A stretch of DNA of 64,000 nt from Enoplolaimus lenunculus (Eukaryota; Nematoda; Enoplea; Enoplida; Thoracostomopsidae), in NCBI GenBank assembly GCA_030248215.1, contig JASANG010003900.1, forward strand, positions 284,449-348,448. The letters are read 5' to 3'. Shown piece after piece: positions 23,250 through 35,436 of this stretch. The position numbers and the translations under genes are program-made. The notes beneath the pieces are model-generated. The model was not told the DNA's origin, ran no database searches, and was given only the letters and a program-made list of their open reading frames with translations. Position 1 is the first letter of the stretch, and each line of letters begins with the position of its first letter.

Positions 23250-23623
23250 AAATGAAAAGTTTACTCAGGTCAATGGCTAAATTCGACTATGTTCAAAGAC
23301 GGCGTGGTGCATAAATATCAGATGATTCACGAAGTACAAACCTCGTGCCATCAGTAACGGTCGCGTGATTTAGTACTTATTAAGCAACAGCGCATTAATA
23401 TAATTAAAGCTGAAACGCCCCACGTTCGTATTTTGGACAAGTTTCCAGCATTAACATGATATAATAACTTGAACAAAGCATATAGTTCAATGGAAAGTAT
23501 GCTTGGCTTTGTGTGTGTTTCATTAGCAAAATTGACATCACGTATATTAAGAATGACATAAAAAACCTTCTGAATGAACGCCAAAAAATTGTTAAGACTC
23601 TATTTTTAAAATTTGGGTCTTAT

Positions 23624-23795
23624 AAACTGGCAACAGCAAATTTCTTGAATATAAAACATTTATCTTTTAACATTTAAGAAACGAATTTCTGAGCTGTTTA
23701 ATGCTATTAATGTTTGAAATAGAAGACATTTATGTTATGAAAATATAAGAGAGTAGGAGTCTTAAAATTTTAAGACACTTTATTTTGTGTGTACT
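23624..23795 (+). repeat. Dispersed repeat M12
   Basis: AAACGAATTTCTGA and AGTAGGAGTCTTAAAA down to TTATTTTGTGTGTA match, inverted, the stretch 45545-45715. TIRs not resolved. Confidence 0.6.
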
Positions 23796-24234
23796 AGATT
23801 TAGATTGAACTAAAACATTTTTAACTCTAAAATTGCAAGGCGGGGCAATGTTGTTCGTTAAAACCAAATATTTTCAATTGCTCGTTTGAAATTGTGAAAA
23901 CAATTTTTGTAGATATGACATCTATGATTTGATTTCGCATTTGGCGTAGTCAGAACAGTCTCCAAGACTTTTGAAAAAATATACTTTTGTTAAGAACTAA
24001 ATGTTAGTTGAGATAAATACGCGTAAACTATGAGGAATATGGTTATATTACTGTTACGAACCTGTTCTATACATTGACATCCAGTTTAACAGAAGTAAAT
24101 TTCAAACTTAATACGGTTTCTATGAAGTCGTTTCAAGCATCATTTGGATATCTGGAGGCCATTAATTTTGAATTTTTGGATAAGGCAGAACTAAACCAAT
24201 ACTTAAAACAATTGTTGCGCTCGAAAGAAAAGTT

Positions 24235-24434
24235 GACCAATGTAAACGACAGGGTCGCATATATATGCATATTCTGAAGCCTACGCCTAAGCTTAAACCT
24301 AAGCGTAAAAATTATGTTCCTAAGCCTAAGGCGAAGCCTAAGCCTAAGCCAAGGGGAAAAGTTTTGTCTAAAACTTAAGCTTACTCTGTTCGAGTCCCAC
24401 AGAACACGTTCCGTCCCTGGTCTTTAAATGGGCC
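24235..24434 (-). mobile_element. Telomere-repeat MITE M1
   Basis: GACCAATGTAAACGACAGGG to CTTTAAATGGGCC, strong CCTAAG interior. A 45-bp M1 right-end fragment lies nearby at 24032-24076. Confidence 0.8.
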
Positions 24435-24558
24435 GATAATTAAACACCAGTGAAATATAAATTTATATGGCTAGCTATGTTAGTGATGAATGGTGAGAGT
24501 AAGATCAGTGACAATATAACAATGTCAAAACCTGGAGATGGAGCACTTGATTCAAGTA

Positions 24559-24989
24559 CTGTAGTGACCCGAATAAGAGGGGGGACTGACATTTATTAGG
24601 CCTCTCTAGAGGGTACCCCTGTTTTTCGGTTCCGGGCTGTTATTTAGTTTTAATCCGCCCTCCGCAGCCTTTCGTTACGGATATGTGTGCGGAATTGCAG
24701 CTATCTGCTGAATTAAACGCTTGTCTTGTGTCAAAAGGTTGAGCGATAATGCACGGTTACACTTATGGACTTTCAAAACTTAAGTATGTTTTAAAGTTTC
24801 GAAGTCAACTTTATTTGGGCCTGGAGTTATTTATGCACTACAATTAAGGACAATTGACATCTACGGACTCTAATTAATGCTTAGGGACTCTATCCACTTA
24901 CAGACTCTTATTAGGGATGCGGTCTCCTATTGATTGGGCCTCAAAATGGGTACCCCTCTTATGGTCCCCTCTTATTCCGATCACTACAG
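24559..24989. mobile_element. MITE M6, best copy
   Basis: CTGTAGTGACCCGAATAAGAG to CTCTTATTCCGATCACTACAG with TA on each side, 431 bp. Confidence 0.82.
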
Positions 24990-25307
24990 TATATATGTAG
25001 CAGCCTTGGCACCAATTTAGCCATATCGCCAATACGTTTAGCCAAGACACCAATTGCCACTGTGGCTAGCAACTGCAGGTAACGGCATCTGATTGGTTAA
25101 AAATAATCAACTAAAACTTCATTCTGCGAACAATAAAATGTAATATTTAGCAGTGATTGGTGAACAGTTTTGTTGCACATTTGATTTGGCGTCAGTATTA
25201 CTTGGTATTTACTACAAGTTGTTGAGAAACAGTTTGATTTGCCGAAAGATGAACCAATCAAACGCCGTCGCGACGGCGGTTGGCCACCGTGGCAATCTGT
25301 AAAGTGA

Positions 25308-25680
25308 CTAGGGTGCAACCGGAGCTGAAAAATACCGGAGGCGGAGGTCAATGATACTTGCCGGAGCCGGAGGCGAGGGGCGAAATTAGGTAGTAAAAAT
25401 GATGGTTAATTAGTTAGTTTTAGCCAATATCTGCAACGCGTTGTTAAGTTGTTTGGATTTACGCTTAATTTTCTGCGAAATTTTAGAAATTCTGTCCTGA
25501 AACTTGTGACAAAAGTAACACGAAACGCGCAATAAACAGATTAATTTCGCAAAATTATGCAAAATTTTACTACAGAAATTGCTGGAAACTCTGGCAAAAA
25601 TTCTACCGAAGCCGGAGCCGGAGGCCGATTTTCCGGAGTCGGACCTGGAGCCGGAGGCAGACCTCCCCTTGTACCCTAGT
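25308..25680. mobile_element. CCGGAG-rich repeat
   Basis: ACTAGGGTGCAACCGGAG at left and TTGTACCCTAGT at right enclose GGAGCCGGAGGC-type arms and an AT-rich centre. A related decayed stretch is at 41165-41650. Superfamily unclear. Confidence 0.5.
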
Positions 25681-26147
25681 GGCTAGCCATATTGCCAATG
25701 CAGCTATATCGGTACCGTGCCTACGACATATATATACGAGAAGAAATTTAAATTTAATTGTTTTTATATGTTCTAGATTCGCCAAAATTAAGCCTATATT
25801 ATACTGGTGATTTTCTCGATAAACAAAGTTTTTAAGACAAAACGTTTTGTAAAATAGTTTTCGTTTCGCAAATCCACATTCCGAAAAAGTGAAAATTTCA
25901 AATTACACAAAAAGTTACCAAATTTTTGTGTTTTTCGTTACATTTTCAAAAATATTCAACACCAGATGTTCAGCGTTAATCTATGCTCCTATAAACATAT
26001 TCAAGCCAAACATTAATAAGTTCACCTATCGTCATTATGATTAGTATCTTTCGTCTAAAACGTTATTTTGAAATATAGAAAGTAAATTTCTGTTCTTGTG
26101 TTTGGAAACAGTTGTTTTGCAGAAAAAAGTTGCCCCATCATTTTAAT

Positions 26148-26330
26148 GGCCTTACTGTAAGGGGCTTCCAGGTTTCTGTTGAGTCTATAAAAGAGTAGGT
26201 TTAGATTCTAGATTACATTTTTTGCTTAGGCTTAGGCTTAGGCTTAGGAATTCGTTTTTGCAACGCTTAGGCTTAGCCCTAGGCTTGAAAATACGCTTAA
26301 TCTACGGTTACACCCCTTAAAACATTGGCC
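26148..26330 (+). mobile_element. Telomere-repeat MITE, subfamily M1B
   Basis: Left end GGCCTTACTGTAAGGGG, right end CCCCTTAAAACATTGGCC, TTAGGC interior. TSD 7 of 8 (ATTTTAAT / TTTTTAAT). Confidence 0.85.
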
Positions 26331-27360
26331 TTTTTAATAGTGAAAATTAAGTTGTTCAATTTGGTATTTGCATCATTACAATAACAGCGCAAAAAATAAT
26401 TTGTGTCATCTCAAATAGAACTCAGTAACTTTTTGCCACATAATTTTTACGACACGAAAAAAATAGAGAGTATTAGAAAACACACCTGTATTATCGATTT
26501 AACATCACGGGCGTAGCCAGATATATATTTCCAAACGGCTTAACCTGATTTAAATATTTAATTAAGGCGTACCTTATGAACGAAAACATTAGAGTTCGCA
26601 AAGGCGTCTTTTTTTGAAATTTTAGCAGTGGTATATCAGTCTTATCCTCTTAAAGCCCGCTTACTAACTTTTATACTTAAAAACTAATCAGTTTTCGCAT
26701 AAAAACACTAAAATTAAACATTTATTGTTTTTTCTAGGTATTGTTATTGTTCGTTTACAATTATTATCAAACAATTAAAGTATAACACGATGTGAAGTTA
26801 CACTTTTAGGCCAAAGTTCATCGTTAGACCAAAATTTGGTTAACTTTTTTCCAACCTAAAAAATAGAATACATTTCATTAATTTTGATCAGCGTTAAAAT
26901 AGTGACGTTTAAAGATGGTGAAATGGTTTAAAACTACGAATTTCACTTTATTGTACGGACAGTTTTTGTAATGTGTGTAGCACCTATCACCAGTTGACGA
27001 TGAGTATTTTAGTAACAATGCTACTGCTTTTTGACGGCGTTAACGTTAGTCGGATTGCTGACAATTATTAAGCGTAGTTTTGTATTTAATAAACTAAACT
27101 AAAGTGTGTTTTGTTGTTTGAAAAGCTATTTTTTGAGATAAACGACAAATTTTGACTACTATTTTTAAGCTACGCAGCTTAAAATGCGTAAAGCTCTTGC
27201 TGCCATGTAACGGATTTTCAAACGAAACACACCACGTCGGCTTTTGGTTTTTAGCAAAATTCAGCTAAAGCCGCGCTAGATTAAGATGTCTAAACTCGGA
27301 GCATTTTGTGTAGAAAAGAATGTACAATTAACTATACTAAACATGAACCCTTTTATACCG

Positions 27361-27890
27361 AGACCCACCGGTCATTTTTACACAGCATCGCACGAAAAAA
27401 TGACATCAATTAAAAAGAGACCCACCGGTCATTTTTACACAGCATCGCACGAAAAAATGATACCCATTAGAAAGAGACCCACCGGTCATTTTTACACAGC
27501 GTCACACGGAAAAAATGACTTCAATTCAAAAGAGACCCACAGGTCAGTTTTACACAGCATCGCACGAAAAAATGATACCCATTAGAAAGAGACCCACCGG
27601 TCATTTTTACACAGCGTCACACGGAAAAAATGACTTCAATTCAAAAGAGACCCACAGGTCAGTTTTACACAGCATCGCACGAAAAAATGACCTCAATTAA
27701 AAGAGACCCGCAGGTCAGTTTTACACAGCATCGCACGAAAAAATGACCTCAATTAAAATGAGACCCACAGGTCAGTTTTACACAGCGTCGCATAAAAATG
27801 ATCCCCCTTAAAAAGAGACCCACCGGTCAGTTTTACACAACGTTGCATGAAAAAATGACCCCCTTCGTTAAAAAGAGACCCCTCGTACGA
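27361..27890. repeat. 57-58-bp minisatellite, about nine units
   Basis: Units open with GAGACCCACCGGTCATTTTT and contain ACACAGCATCGCACG; the last units diverge. Partly open in one frame, but only because the units are nearly identical. Confidence 0.92.
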
Positions 27891-28432
27891 CCCGTTCTAT
27901 AACAGAATAACTATAATTCATTTTCCGACAAAGTTGTTTTTGTTTCAAAATTCCGTTTTTCAACGAAGCAAGGAAAATGTTAGATTCGCCTTCAGTTCAG
28001 AAAAACAGGGTAAAGTTTTAAAAAATATTTTTAGAAACAATACACAATTATTTTACTTTAGATAAATTATTAATATATACTGTAGCTAAACAATCAGTAA
28101 AAGCCTAATATCGTTACAGGATAACGCCACCTCAGTGAATATGATACCTTACAAGGAAATGGTAAGTCCAACATGACAACCAGATAATAAGGAACAGCTG
28201 CAAATTCAGTATTTGAAATTGCAGATAAAGCTTACTCTATTGCAGTCTCGCAGAAAAACGTTCCGTCGCTGATCTTTACACGAGGCTGACATTCTGAATC
28301 CAACGTTCAATTTAAAAACTGCATTGCATCATTAAGATTGCAGCATTTAAAATCTGATGAAAAAAGAGCACTTTTAACACGTTTTATAGGACGATTTTTT
28401 GAGTCCTAGAAACGAAGCAGATTACCTGTTTG

Positions 28433-28700
28433 GGCCCATGTAAAGATCAGGTGCGGAACGTTTTTCTGTTGGACTAGAAAAGAGTAAGCTTAAGCCTTAG
28501 ACTAATTTTTTGATTGGTTTAGGCTTAGGCTTTATAGGCTTAAGCTTATGAATATGCTCATTCTTACGCTAAGGTTTAGGCTTTAGACTAAGGTTTAGGC
28601 TTAGTCTTTTAGGTTAAAGAATACGCGCATTCTTACGCTTACGCTTAGGCTTAGGAATATGCTTATAATACTGTTTCGCCCCTGTTCTTTACATTGAACG
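28433..28700 (+). mobile_element. Telomere-repeat MITE M1, long copy
   Basis: GGCCCATGTAAAGATCAGG to TTCTTTACATTGAAC, 268 bp with four TTAGGC-like blocks. It is flanked by two diverged copies of a roughly 65-bp sequence (28370-28432 and 28728-28794). Confidence 0.8.
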
Positions 28701-28992
28701 CCACTTATATAATTTGATGCAAGCAAAAGCACTATAAACACGCTTCAGAATGATTTTGTGGATCCTAGAAACCGACCAGATTCCCTGTTGTTATGCTATT
28801 TCGAAATCGGATCCTGTCTATGCCGCTGTTTGGAAAATCGCACACAGTTGCAGTATACTGCGTTGTTTTTAGTAAAATATTGCAAGCTAATAACTAATTT
28901 GTATATTAACTTAATTGCGCTTACGTGTGTTCGAGCGTCGCTCAATAAATGTAGTCCCACTACGACTGGTTATATTTATATTTAAATTGCAG

Positions 28993-31900
28993 AATTGTGT
29001 TCAAAATGAGTGTGGATCAGTCAATTCGGCGTGCATTACACAACACGACGATGCAAAATATGCACGCCTTCGCGTGAGCGCATTCGTATCAGTTGTAGTA
29101 TCAACTGCAGCGGTGATAAGTGCAGTAGTAACACTGCCATTGTTGTACAATTATATTCAACATTTGCAATCACACGTCGTGTCTGAAACGCAATTTTGCA
29201 GGGTACGTTTGGTGTATATTTAAACAACTTTACTGGGGCTTAGCTCGTATTCTCAACTGTGTGTAGCACCTATTACCAGTTGGCGATAGGCGTTGTCAAC
29301 TTTCGAAGCGGGGTAATAGTGAGGTTTGAAATTCAGCACATATATTGGTTTTGATTTTTTCTGCTAATGTACAAATTTTGAGATCTGTAATTGCACCAGT
29401 TCGTTAGTTTGAAAACATATTACTAACTGGTAATATAGGTGCTATATGCATTTGAGAATATGGGCCCAGATTGTATTACAAATCACTTGAAGCAGTGCTT
29501 GTACTGGTCGAGGTTCGTTAGCCAATAAGGCGGCTGTGGACAGGCTTGTTGTCAGCTCGCGCTGCTTTGCGGTGACTAAAATTTTTAGGAGGTGCGTACA
29601 AGGGGTTTCGATGGCTTACGACCAAGATTGAAAATTTTCTAAGCAGCGGAAAAAATATTCCAGGGGTATAAGCCTCCATAGCTATTTACAGGGGGTGATT
29701 TTAGACCCCTCTACAAATATTGTGGTCTCCTTGCAAACTATTTCAGCTACAGTTGTAAGTCATTGTGACATCGCCCCATGTGCGTCCAAAAAAAGTTTGC
29801 CTTTTTGGCACGGTCAGCTGGCTACTGGCTTGTACTGGTTTCAAAAAGTTTTATTGAGGCATTTAAAATTTATGTTTGGTACACGGCTGTCTCAATGACT
29901 GGCCCATGCAAAGATCAGGGGCGGAACGTTTTTCTGCGGGACTGCAATAGAGTAAGCTTACGCGTTAGACGGATTCTTTGCTTGACTTATGCTTAGGCGT
30001 AGGCTTAGGAATATGCTCATTCAAACGCTTAGGCTTATGCTTAGGAATATGCTCATTTAAACGCTTAGGCTTAGGCTTAGGCTTAGGAATATGCTTATAA
30101 TACTGTTCCGCTCCTGTTGTTTACATTGGCCCAATGACTTAAGAAGATAGGTACGCTGTCTCCGGATGTTTCTATACTTATTCGTATGGGCGTGACAAAA
30201 CCAAGATTTTATCTATACAACCATATAAGATATCTAACTAATGCGACGATCCAGCTAAATTAGAAGTTGCAGGGGGGAATATACTGAACCGGTCGCTTGT
30301 CAAATGACAACGTTTGGCCCATGTTAATTGTAGGGGCTGCCCATGAGGCGACAGGTAGACTAGAAGACATAGACGCTTATGCTTAGGATTACAGTTTACG
30401 TTTAAGCTAAGCCTTAGCTTTCGGATTACGGTTAGGCTTAGGCTTCAGAGAACAAGCATCTATAATTACAATATTCGTACTAATGACTGCCGAAGCATAC
30501 GTAAAACATTTCGTATAGGGTTTGTACTGCATATACGCGCGCGATCTGAAGGATTGTATCGTTTAAGAGCAGATCACAGTTCATGTACTCAAACATGATC
30601 GAAATTAGCGGCAAACACGGCAGACGACCGAAACGTGGCGCATGGCTTTTCGGCCAATTTGTTCCCGGGGTGCTGGACCGCCGCCCTCCATTGCGGATGT
30701 ACGGCTCTCATCATGGTCAAGTGCTACAACCTGATATTCCGGTTGCACCTCCCGGAGCTCGCCGCCAGCAGCCCAATTTAGGATACCAACAGCAACCTAT
30801 TCAGACCGGATATCAGCAACAACAAACAGGATACCAGCAGCAACCGGAGCCTGTATATCAGCAAGAAACCGGATATCAACAACAGCAAACCGGATACCAG
30901 CAACAACAAACGGGATACCAACAGGAACAAACCGGATATCAACAACAGCAAACCGGATACCAGCAACAACAAACGGGATACCAACAGGAACAAACCGGAT
31001 ATCAACAGCCACAACCAGTAGCACCTATACAACAACCAGGCGACAACTACGAATCGCTTCAACCGCAATCAACCGGACAAGGCTATGAACGCGAAGGACT
31101 TCAACCATCAACCGGATATCAACAACAGGAAACCGGATACCAACAACAAGAGACCGGATATCAACATCAGGAAACCGGATATCAACAGCAAGAGACTGGA
31201 TATCAAGCGCAACCTGCACCAGCACCTCAACCAGCAGGTGACAATTACGAATCGCTACAACCTCAATCAACCGGAAGTGGATACGAACGACAGGAAACGG
31301 GATATCAGCAACAGGAGACCGGATATCAACAGCAGCCAGCGCCAGCACCTCAACCAGCCGGTGACAATTACGAATCGCTACAACCTCAATCAACCGGAAG
31401 TGGATACGAACGACAGGGAACGGGATTTCAGCAACAACCTGCGCCAGCACCTCAGCCTGCAGTTGACCAACAACCGCAGATAGTTTTACCGGAATTCATA
31501 CCGGAAGTTGTCATTGAACCGGATGCATTTGTTCAGTGTAAGTCACTCGATGCAGCGTAGCAACTATTGGAGAGTTTAGCTTAATGCACTGATTCGCGGA
31601 AGAGTTTAGTTTCTTGCGGAGTATCGTTATTGTAACGTAAATGTGAAAACACCTGGATTTCTTCTAAAATTTTCAAAACACTATTGCTTCAACGAATTCT
31701 CGTTGCAAAAACTTGCACGTGTGAACAGGTTATGCTTAGATTTTTGCATAGGCTTTAGGACACTGTTGCGCGACAAGTTGTCGAATGTCGAATTATTGTA
31801 GTTGCTAAATTTGTAGAATTGAGCAGATCATTGTAGCAGTATGTCGTACAAGCATATTACTAAGCATAAACCTAAGCCTAAGCCTCAGGATGGAGAATTG

Positions 31901-34021
31901 GTTTGTATCTTAACCAAGGCCTAAAGCCTATTACGCCTGAGCAAATTTATTCAAAAGCATAAACTTTCTTTATTGCAGCTCCGTGAAAAAACGGTTCACT
32001 CCTCAGCTATACCTGATGATAAATTGTTTTCAGGTTGCCCCTGCCAACAGGGCGCGGCCGGTCCTCCAGGTTTATCCGGTCCGGATGGCCAAGATGGTGA
32101 ATCTGGTGTAAAAGGACAACCAGGTTTACCTGGCAAGACAGGCGAAATAAGAGCGCCGCCCAAACCTAAGGAAGCATGTATGAAGTGCCCGTCTGGACCA
32201 CAAGGACAAGCTGGAATTCCTGGGTATGTTTATTGGACCACTTCAAATCTGAAAATTACTAAGATTTTTTGATAAATAAATCTTTTAAGTCGCAGTTCCA
32301 ATAATATTTTTTAAAAATAAAGCTAAATTTGAGTTTGAAAAAAAGATAACGAAAACATCATAAAACTGTTTAAAATTTGTTTGGCTTTAAAAATCAACGA
32401 GTCATATCTTGAAGCTAAAATTACACGTATATTTTCAAACGCATATTTCCAATCAATAAATAAGTAGGCCTTCGTAGTTCTGGAACGAATAAATGGTGAG
32501 GTTAAAAATATAGCACAGTTTTCGCATTGGATTTGTCCTACACACAAAAAAGTATTTCTGAATATACCTATTCAGAATAGTGTTTTCTGTGGCAATCTGA
32601 AAAGTTTTGCTGATATTTAAGGCAATTTTTCTAAAAATAACTGGAAAACGTTTATTTTCAGACTTTATTTCAAAACGTTTTTTGAAAACATTTCTATTAT
32701 AACAGAAATACTTTTGAAGTGCACCTAGCTAATCATATTTCTCAAATGTAAGAAATTTTTTCTTAAATATCAGAAATATTATTTTGAGTGTACTTCTTTA
32801 TTTTTTTGTTTTTTCATTTGAGATAAATTTAAAACTTAGATAAAATACACTAATCAGGAGTGATTTTAGCTTGTTATATATAACGAGTTTTATTTTGTTT
32901 CAGAGCTAAGGGTCAAACCGGTTTGCAAGGCGATCCTGGAGCGAAAGGAATGCCAGGCCGGCAAGGGATGCCTGGTCCACCGGGACCAGGTGGAATAGGC
33001 GGTACTTTTGGAGGCCTAGGCGTCAAAGGACCTCCGGTTAGCATCTTTTCTGGATTGCAACATTTGGAAACAGTGGCTGCAGGGTTTATAAAATATAGCT
33101 ATACGACAGTTCTTCCAATCCTAAGAACATGTGGCCAATGTATAGAACATTAGCGGAACAGCAGTGTAAACATATTCCTAAGCGTGAGCCTGAAAGAGAA
33201 AGTTTGAACGTAAGAATACGCTTATACCCAAGCCTTAGTCTAGGCAAAACAGTCTAAAGCTTAAGTTTACTCTATTCCAGTCAAAAACAAACGTTCCACT
33301 CCTGATCTTTACATGGGCCGAACATAATCGACTGACCCTCTACAACCTTCGCAATGCGTATTTTGGACATCTTATATCGGATTTATGCGACGCAATAAAA
33401 AACCTTACAAAAATGCATAAAAACCATATTTTTGCGTTTGTTTCATTTAACAGAAGCCTACAAAGTATCATTTCGGCTTTTAATTCGACTAATTGTTTGT
33501 TTAGGGTCCGCCTGGTAGCATCATATCGCGTTTGGGACCGCCTGGTCCAATCGGATTGCGTGGTCGACAAGGACGTCAAGGTCAACCTGGACCACCCGGC
33601 GCAAAAGGTCAAACCGGAAGCTACGGACCTATGGGAGAAGTTGGCAATCCAGGTATATTTAATATTTCAAGACAATTTGTTGTTCGTAATTTTGACGCTG
33701 TCACACCAATACACGGCTGCTCTTTCGCTGTACGAACTTTGAGATATGATATTAATCCTCATTTTGCTTCACTTTCGACTCTGGCAAAATTTGTTGACTT
33801 CTACCGTCGTTACGGAATTTTTGCATGAAATGTATTGGGATTTTGCGTATTTCTTTCGCAAAATATGGCATAAAATTCTGTTGTGCTTTAAAATTGTTTT
33901 AGGTGGTATTGGAAGGCCAGGTTTCAGCGGCGGACAAGGAGCGCGTGGTATACAAGGACCGATTGGACCGCTCGGTGATTGTACGCATTGTCCAACTCCA
34001 CGAACCAGTCCAGGATATTAA
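28993..34021 (+). CDS. Nematode cuticle collagen with a Gln/Tyr-rich repeat domain
   Basis: This is a structural collagen, secreted by the hypodermis into the cuticle (family knowledge). Exons: 28993-29202, 30580-31537, 32034-32223, 32904-33036, 33505-33652, 33903-34021 (TAA); 585 codons in phase. Exon 1 carries the cuticle-collagen N-terminal domain: a membrane segment running on to [14 protein letters not shown] and ending ETQFC. Exon 2 opens with the convertase-type site RRPKR|G, then about 230 residues of [11 protein letters not shown] repeats with three copies of [13 protein letters not shown]. Next come a CCPC cluster, a first Gly-X-Y block, a CMKC break, further Gly-X-Y blocks interrupted once (SIISRL), and the typical ending [13 protein letters not shown]. 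The start codon is unresolved: the true frame has no ATG in exon 1 (an ATG at 29006 is out of frame), so a short upstream exon is likely. Confidence 0.9.
29243..29467. mobile_element. MITE M4
   Basis: TCGTATTCTCAACTGTGTG to CATTTGAGAATATGGGCCC. It begins 40 bp after collagen exon 1 and keeps the CACCTATTACC site at which M2 inserted in the copy at 12009. Confidence 0.75.
29499..29840. mobile_element. GC-rich MITE M5, long copy
   Basis: GAGGTTCGTTAGCC to CAGCTGGCTACTGGCTTG, flanked by TACTGGT on both sides. In collagen intron 1. Confidence 0.6.
29901..30131 (+). mobile_element. Telomere-repeat MITE M1
   Basis: Full copy, GGCCCATGCAAAGATCAGGG to TTTACATTGGCC, with three blocks of TTAGGC. Perfect 8-bp TSD CAATGACT (29893-29900, 30132-30139). 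Located in collagen intron 1, sense orientation. Confidence 0.92.
31835..32015 (-). mobile_element. Decayed M1 copy upstream of a collagen exon
   Basis: Degenerate CATATTACTAAGCATAAACC and CTTTATTGCAGCTCCGTG match the M1 minus-strand consensus. It lies in collagen intron 2 and ends 19 bp before exon 32034. Confidence 0.55.
32541..32790. mobile_element. TA-target MITE M11
   Basis: CACACAAAAAAGTATTTCTG to CAGAAATATTATTTTGAGTG with TA on both sides, AT-rich, in collagen intron 3. Confidence 0.72.
33133..33319 (-). mobile_element. Telomere-repeat MITE M1
   Basis: GGCCAATGTATAGAACATT to TCTTTACATGGGCC; TSD 6 of 8 (GAACATGT / GAACATAA). In collagen intron 4. Confidence 0.8.
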
Positions 34022-34409
34022 TGGAAATACGTTTGACCGTATTCGCCACTGATTATAGCATCTGTTCCCAGCATCCAGGGTGCATATATATGTATTAGTT
34101 GTAGCACGGTTTTGCGTTCTTCCGAGATATGAACACACGCTGCTACGATGCGTCAAGTGTGCGGCACGAGTCGTACGAAGTGAGCCGAGTGCGTGTACGA
34201 GAGCATCGCTTTCTTGCTGTGCAAGTGAAAAAAGAACGAGTCCGCTGCACGAGTTCTTAAGTCACGTACACAGCATGACAGCGATATCCGTGCGGCACCG
34301 CACGCTTGAAGCAAGCTTAACAGCGCGCGTTTGTATATTGGGAAGAGAATAAGCCGGGCTACAACTGACTTGCACCACGGCCCCAGAACGACCAATAATT
34401 GGTTTCTTG

Positions 34410-34415
34410 AATAAA
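34410..34415 (+). promoter_or_regulatory. Candidate poly(A) signal of the collagen gene
   Basis: AATAAA about 390 bp after the TAA at 34021, the first clear hexamer downstream. Its use is inferred. Confidence 0.35.
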
Positions 34416-34629
34416 CTGACTGACTAGCATGGCTCCTTAGCATAGGGGACGGGGTTACTCAGATCTCCTAGAAAATTTTTGTCACCCCTAGAAAAATTAA
34501 ACACACACTAGTCCAGAGAACTCCCGACACGCCAGTTTTAAAATGGCTTTATTAGCACCACTCTCTTGCATACCGAGCCTGTGGATCAAGTCAAGTTTAC
34601 CATCCTTCAACTATAAGGAAACGTTAATG

Positions 34630-35019
34630 CAGTGGCGGATCCATTGGAGGGCCACCCCGGCCGTGCCCCCCCCAACAGCATCTCGACAAAAATCATATAG
34701 TGTCAATTGCTGTTCTATGCTGTTTATTTCTCTGTTATATAAACTATAATATAACCACGCTTTAAAGTTTCGAACTCGCCTTTATTTGGCCCTGGAGCCA
34801 TTTATGCGCTACAATTAGGGATAATAGACATTTATGGCCTCTAACAAGAGTTTAAGGACTCTACCCGCTTACGGACTCTTATTAGTCATACAGACTCTTA
34901 TTAATTGGAACTCAAAACGGGGACCCCCTCTTATTTGGGTCACTACAGCATGGGTCAAAAATAAGTTTATTACCTGTGAAATTTTGCCCCCCCATTCTGA
35001 GATCCTGGATCCGTCACTG
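34630..35019. mobile_element. hAT-type MITE with a partial M6 inside
   Basis: TIR CAGTGGCGGATCCATTGG at left and ATCCTGGATCCGTCACTG at right, a terminus known from animal hAT elements. An M6 right half occupies 34750-34949. Confidence 0.65.
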
Positions 35020-35436
35020 TATGTATGTATATATATATATAGGAGTCTTTCACCATCCCTATGCGTGGAAATTGTCAGGTTCATTTATTGGTTCAACAGT
35101 GACCTGCGCTATTATCACCTGCCGATAGATGCTATACACACACAGCTGAAAATACTACGCATTCAATGTTAATAACTGAATATTGTAAATTATAATAAAA
35201 CGATTTGCCTGTTTTACTATAGAAACTGAATAAAAATTGAAACATTTTCGCTACTTTGTGAAAAATTACGAAACGCTGTATCAAATAGATTTTTGGCTAA
35301 AAAATGCCAAACAGCTTAGAACGGTAATAAATGTTGGCAAGTGTTTTAATGTGCTTGGAAATGAACACAGACTGTTCCAATGAGTTTCTGTATAAAAATT
35401 GATTGCAAGAAATCGCTAACGTTTGGTGTACAATAA

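Larger units (their letters stand above)
18330..28992. other. Gene-free interval between BicC and the collagen
   Basis: About ten M1/M1B copies, M2, M6, M12, the CCGGAG repeat and the 57-bp minisatellite. A few short exon-like tracts (20,714-20,790; 24,110-24,234; 27,977-28,161) were not convincing. The stretches 22,120-22,890 and 26,335-27,285 hold AT-rich DNA with nothing recognised. Confidence 0.55.

Noticed and set aside
24074-24277. Peptide-like frame containing SFQASFGYLEAINFEFLDK
   Set aside because: Composition is protein-like but there are no flanking splice sites and its end runs into an M1 element; perhaps a gene relic.
27286-27700. Plus-strand ORFs in the 57-bp array
   Set aside because: Frame changes between units and no protein signal outside the repeat.
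27977-28161. Two short exon-like pieces (ATG LDSPSVQKN then GT; AG DNATSVNMIPYKEM then GT)
   Set aside because: Good splice signals, but only 25 codons in total and no supported continuation.
29006-29074. ATG at 29006 as the collagen start
   Set aside because: Its frame stops after 23 codons and differs from the frame of the conserved N-terminal domain.
30778-31450. Minus-strand and alternate-frame ORFs in the collagen repeat exon
   Set aside because: Shadows of the in-frame Gln/Tyr repeat; the sense frame joins correct splice phases on both sides.
34080-34370. Histone- or RNA-gene-like segment after the collagen
   Set aside because: GC-balanced and unlike its surroundings, but no conserved structure or second copy could be identified.
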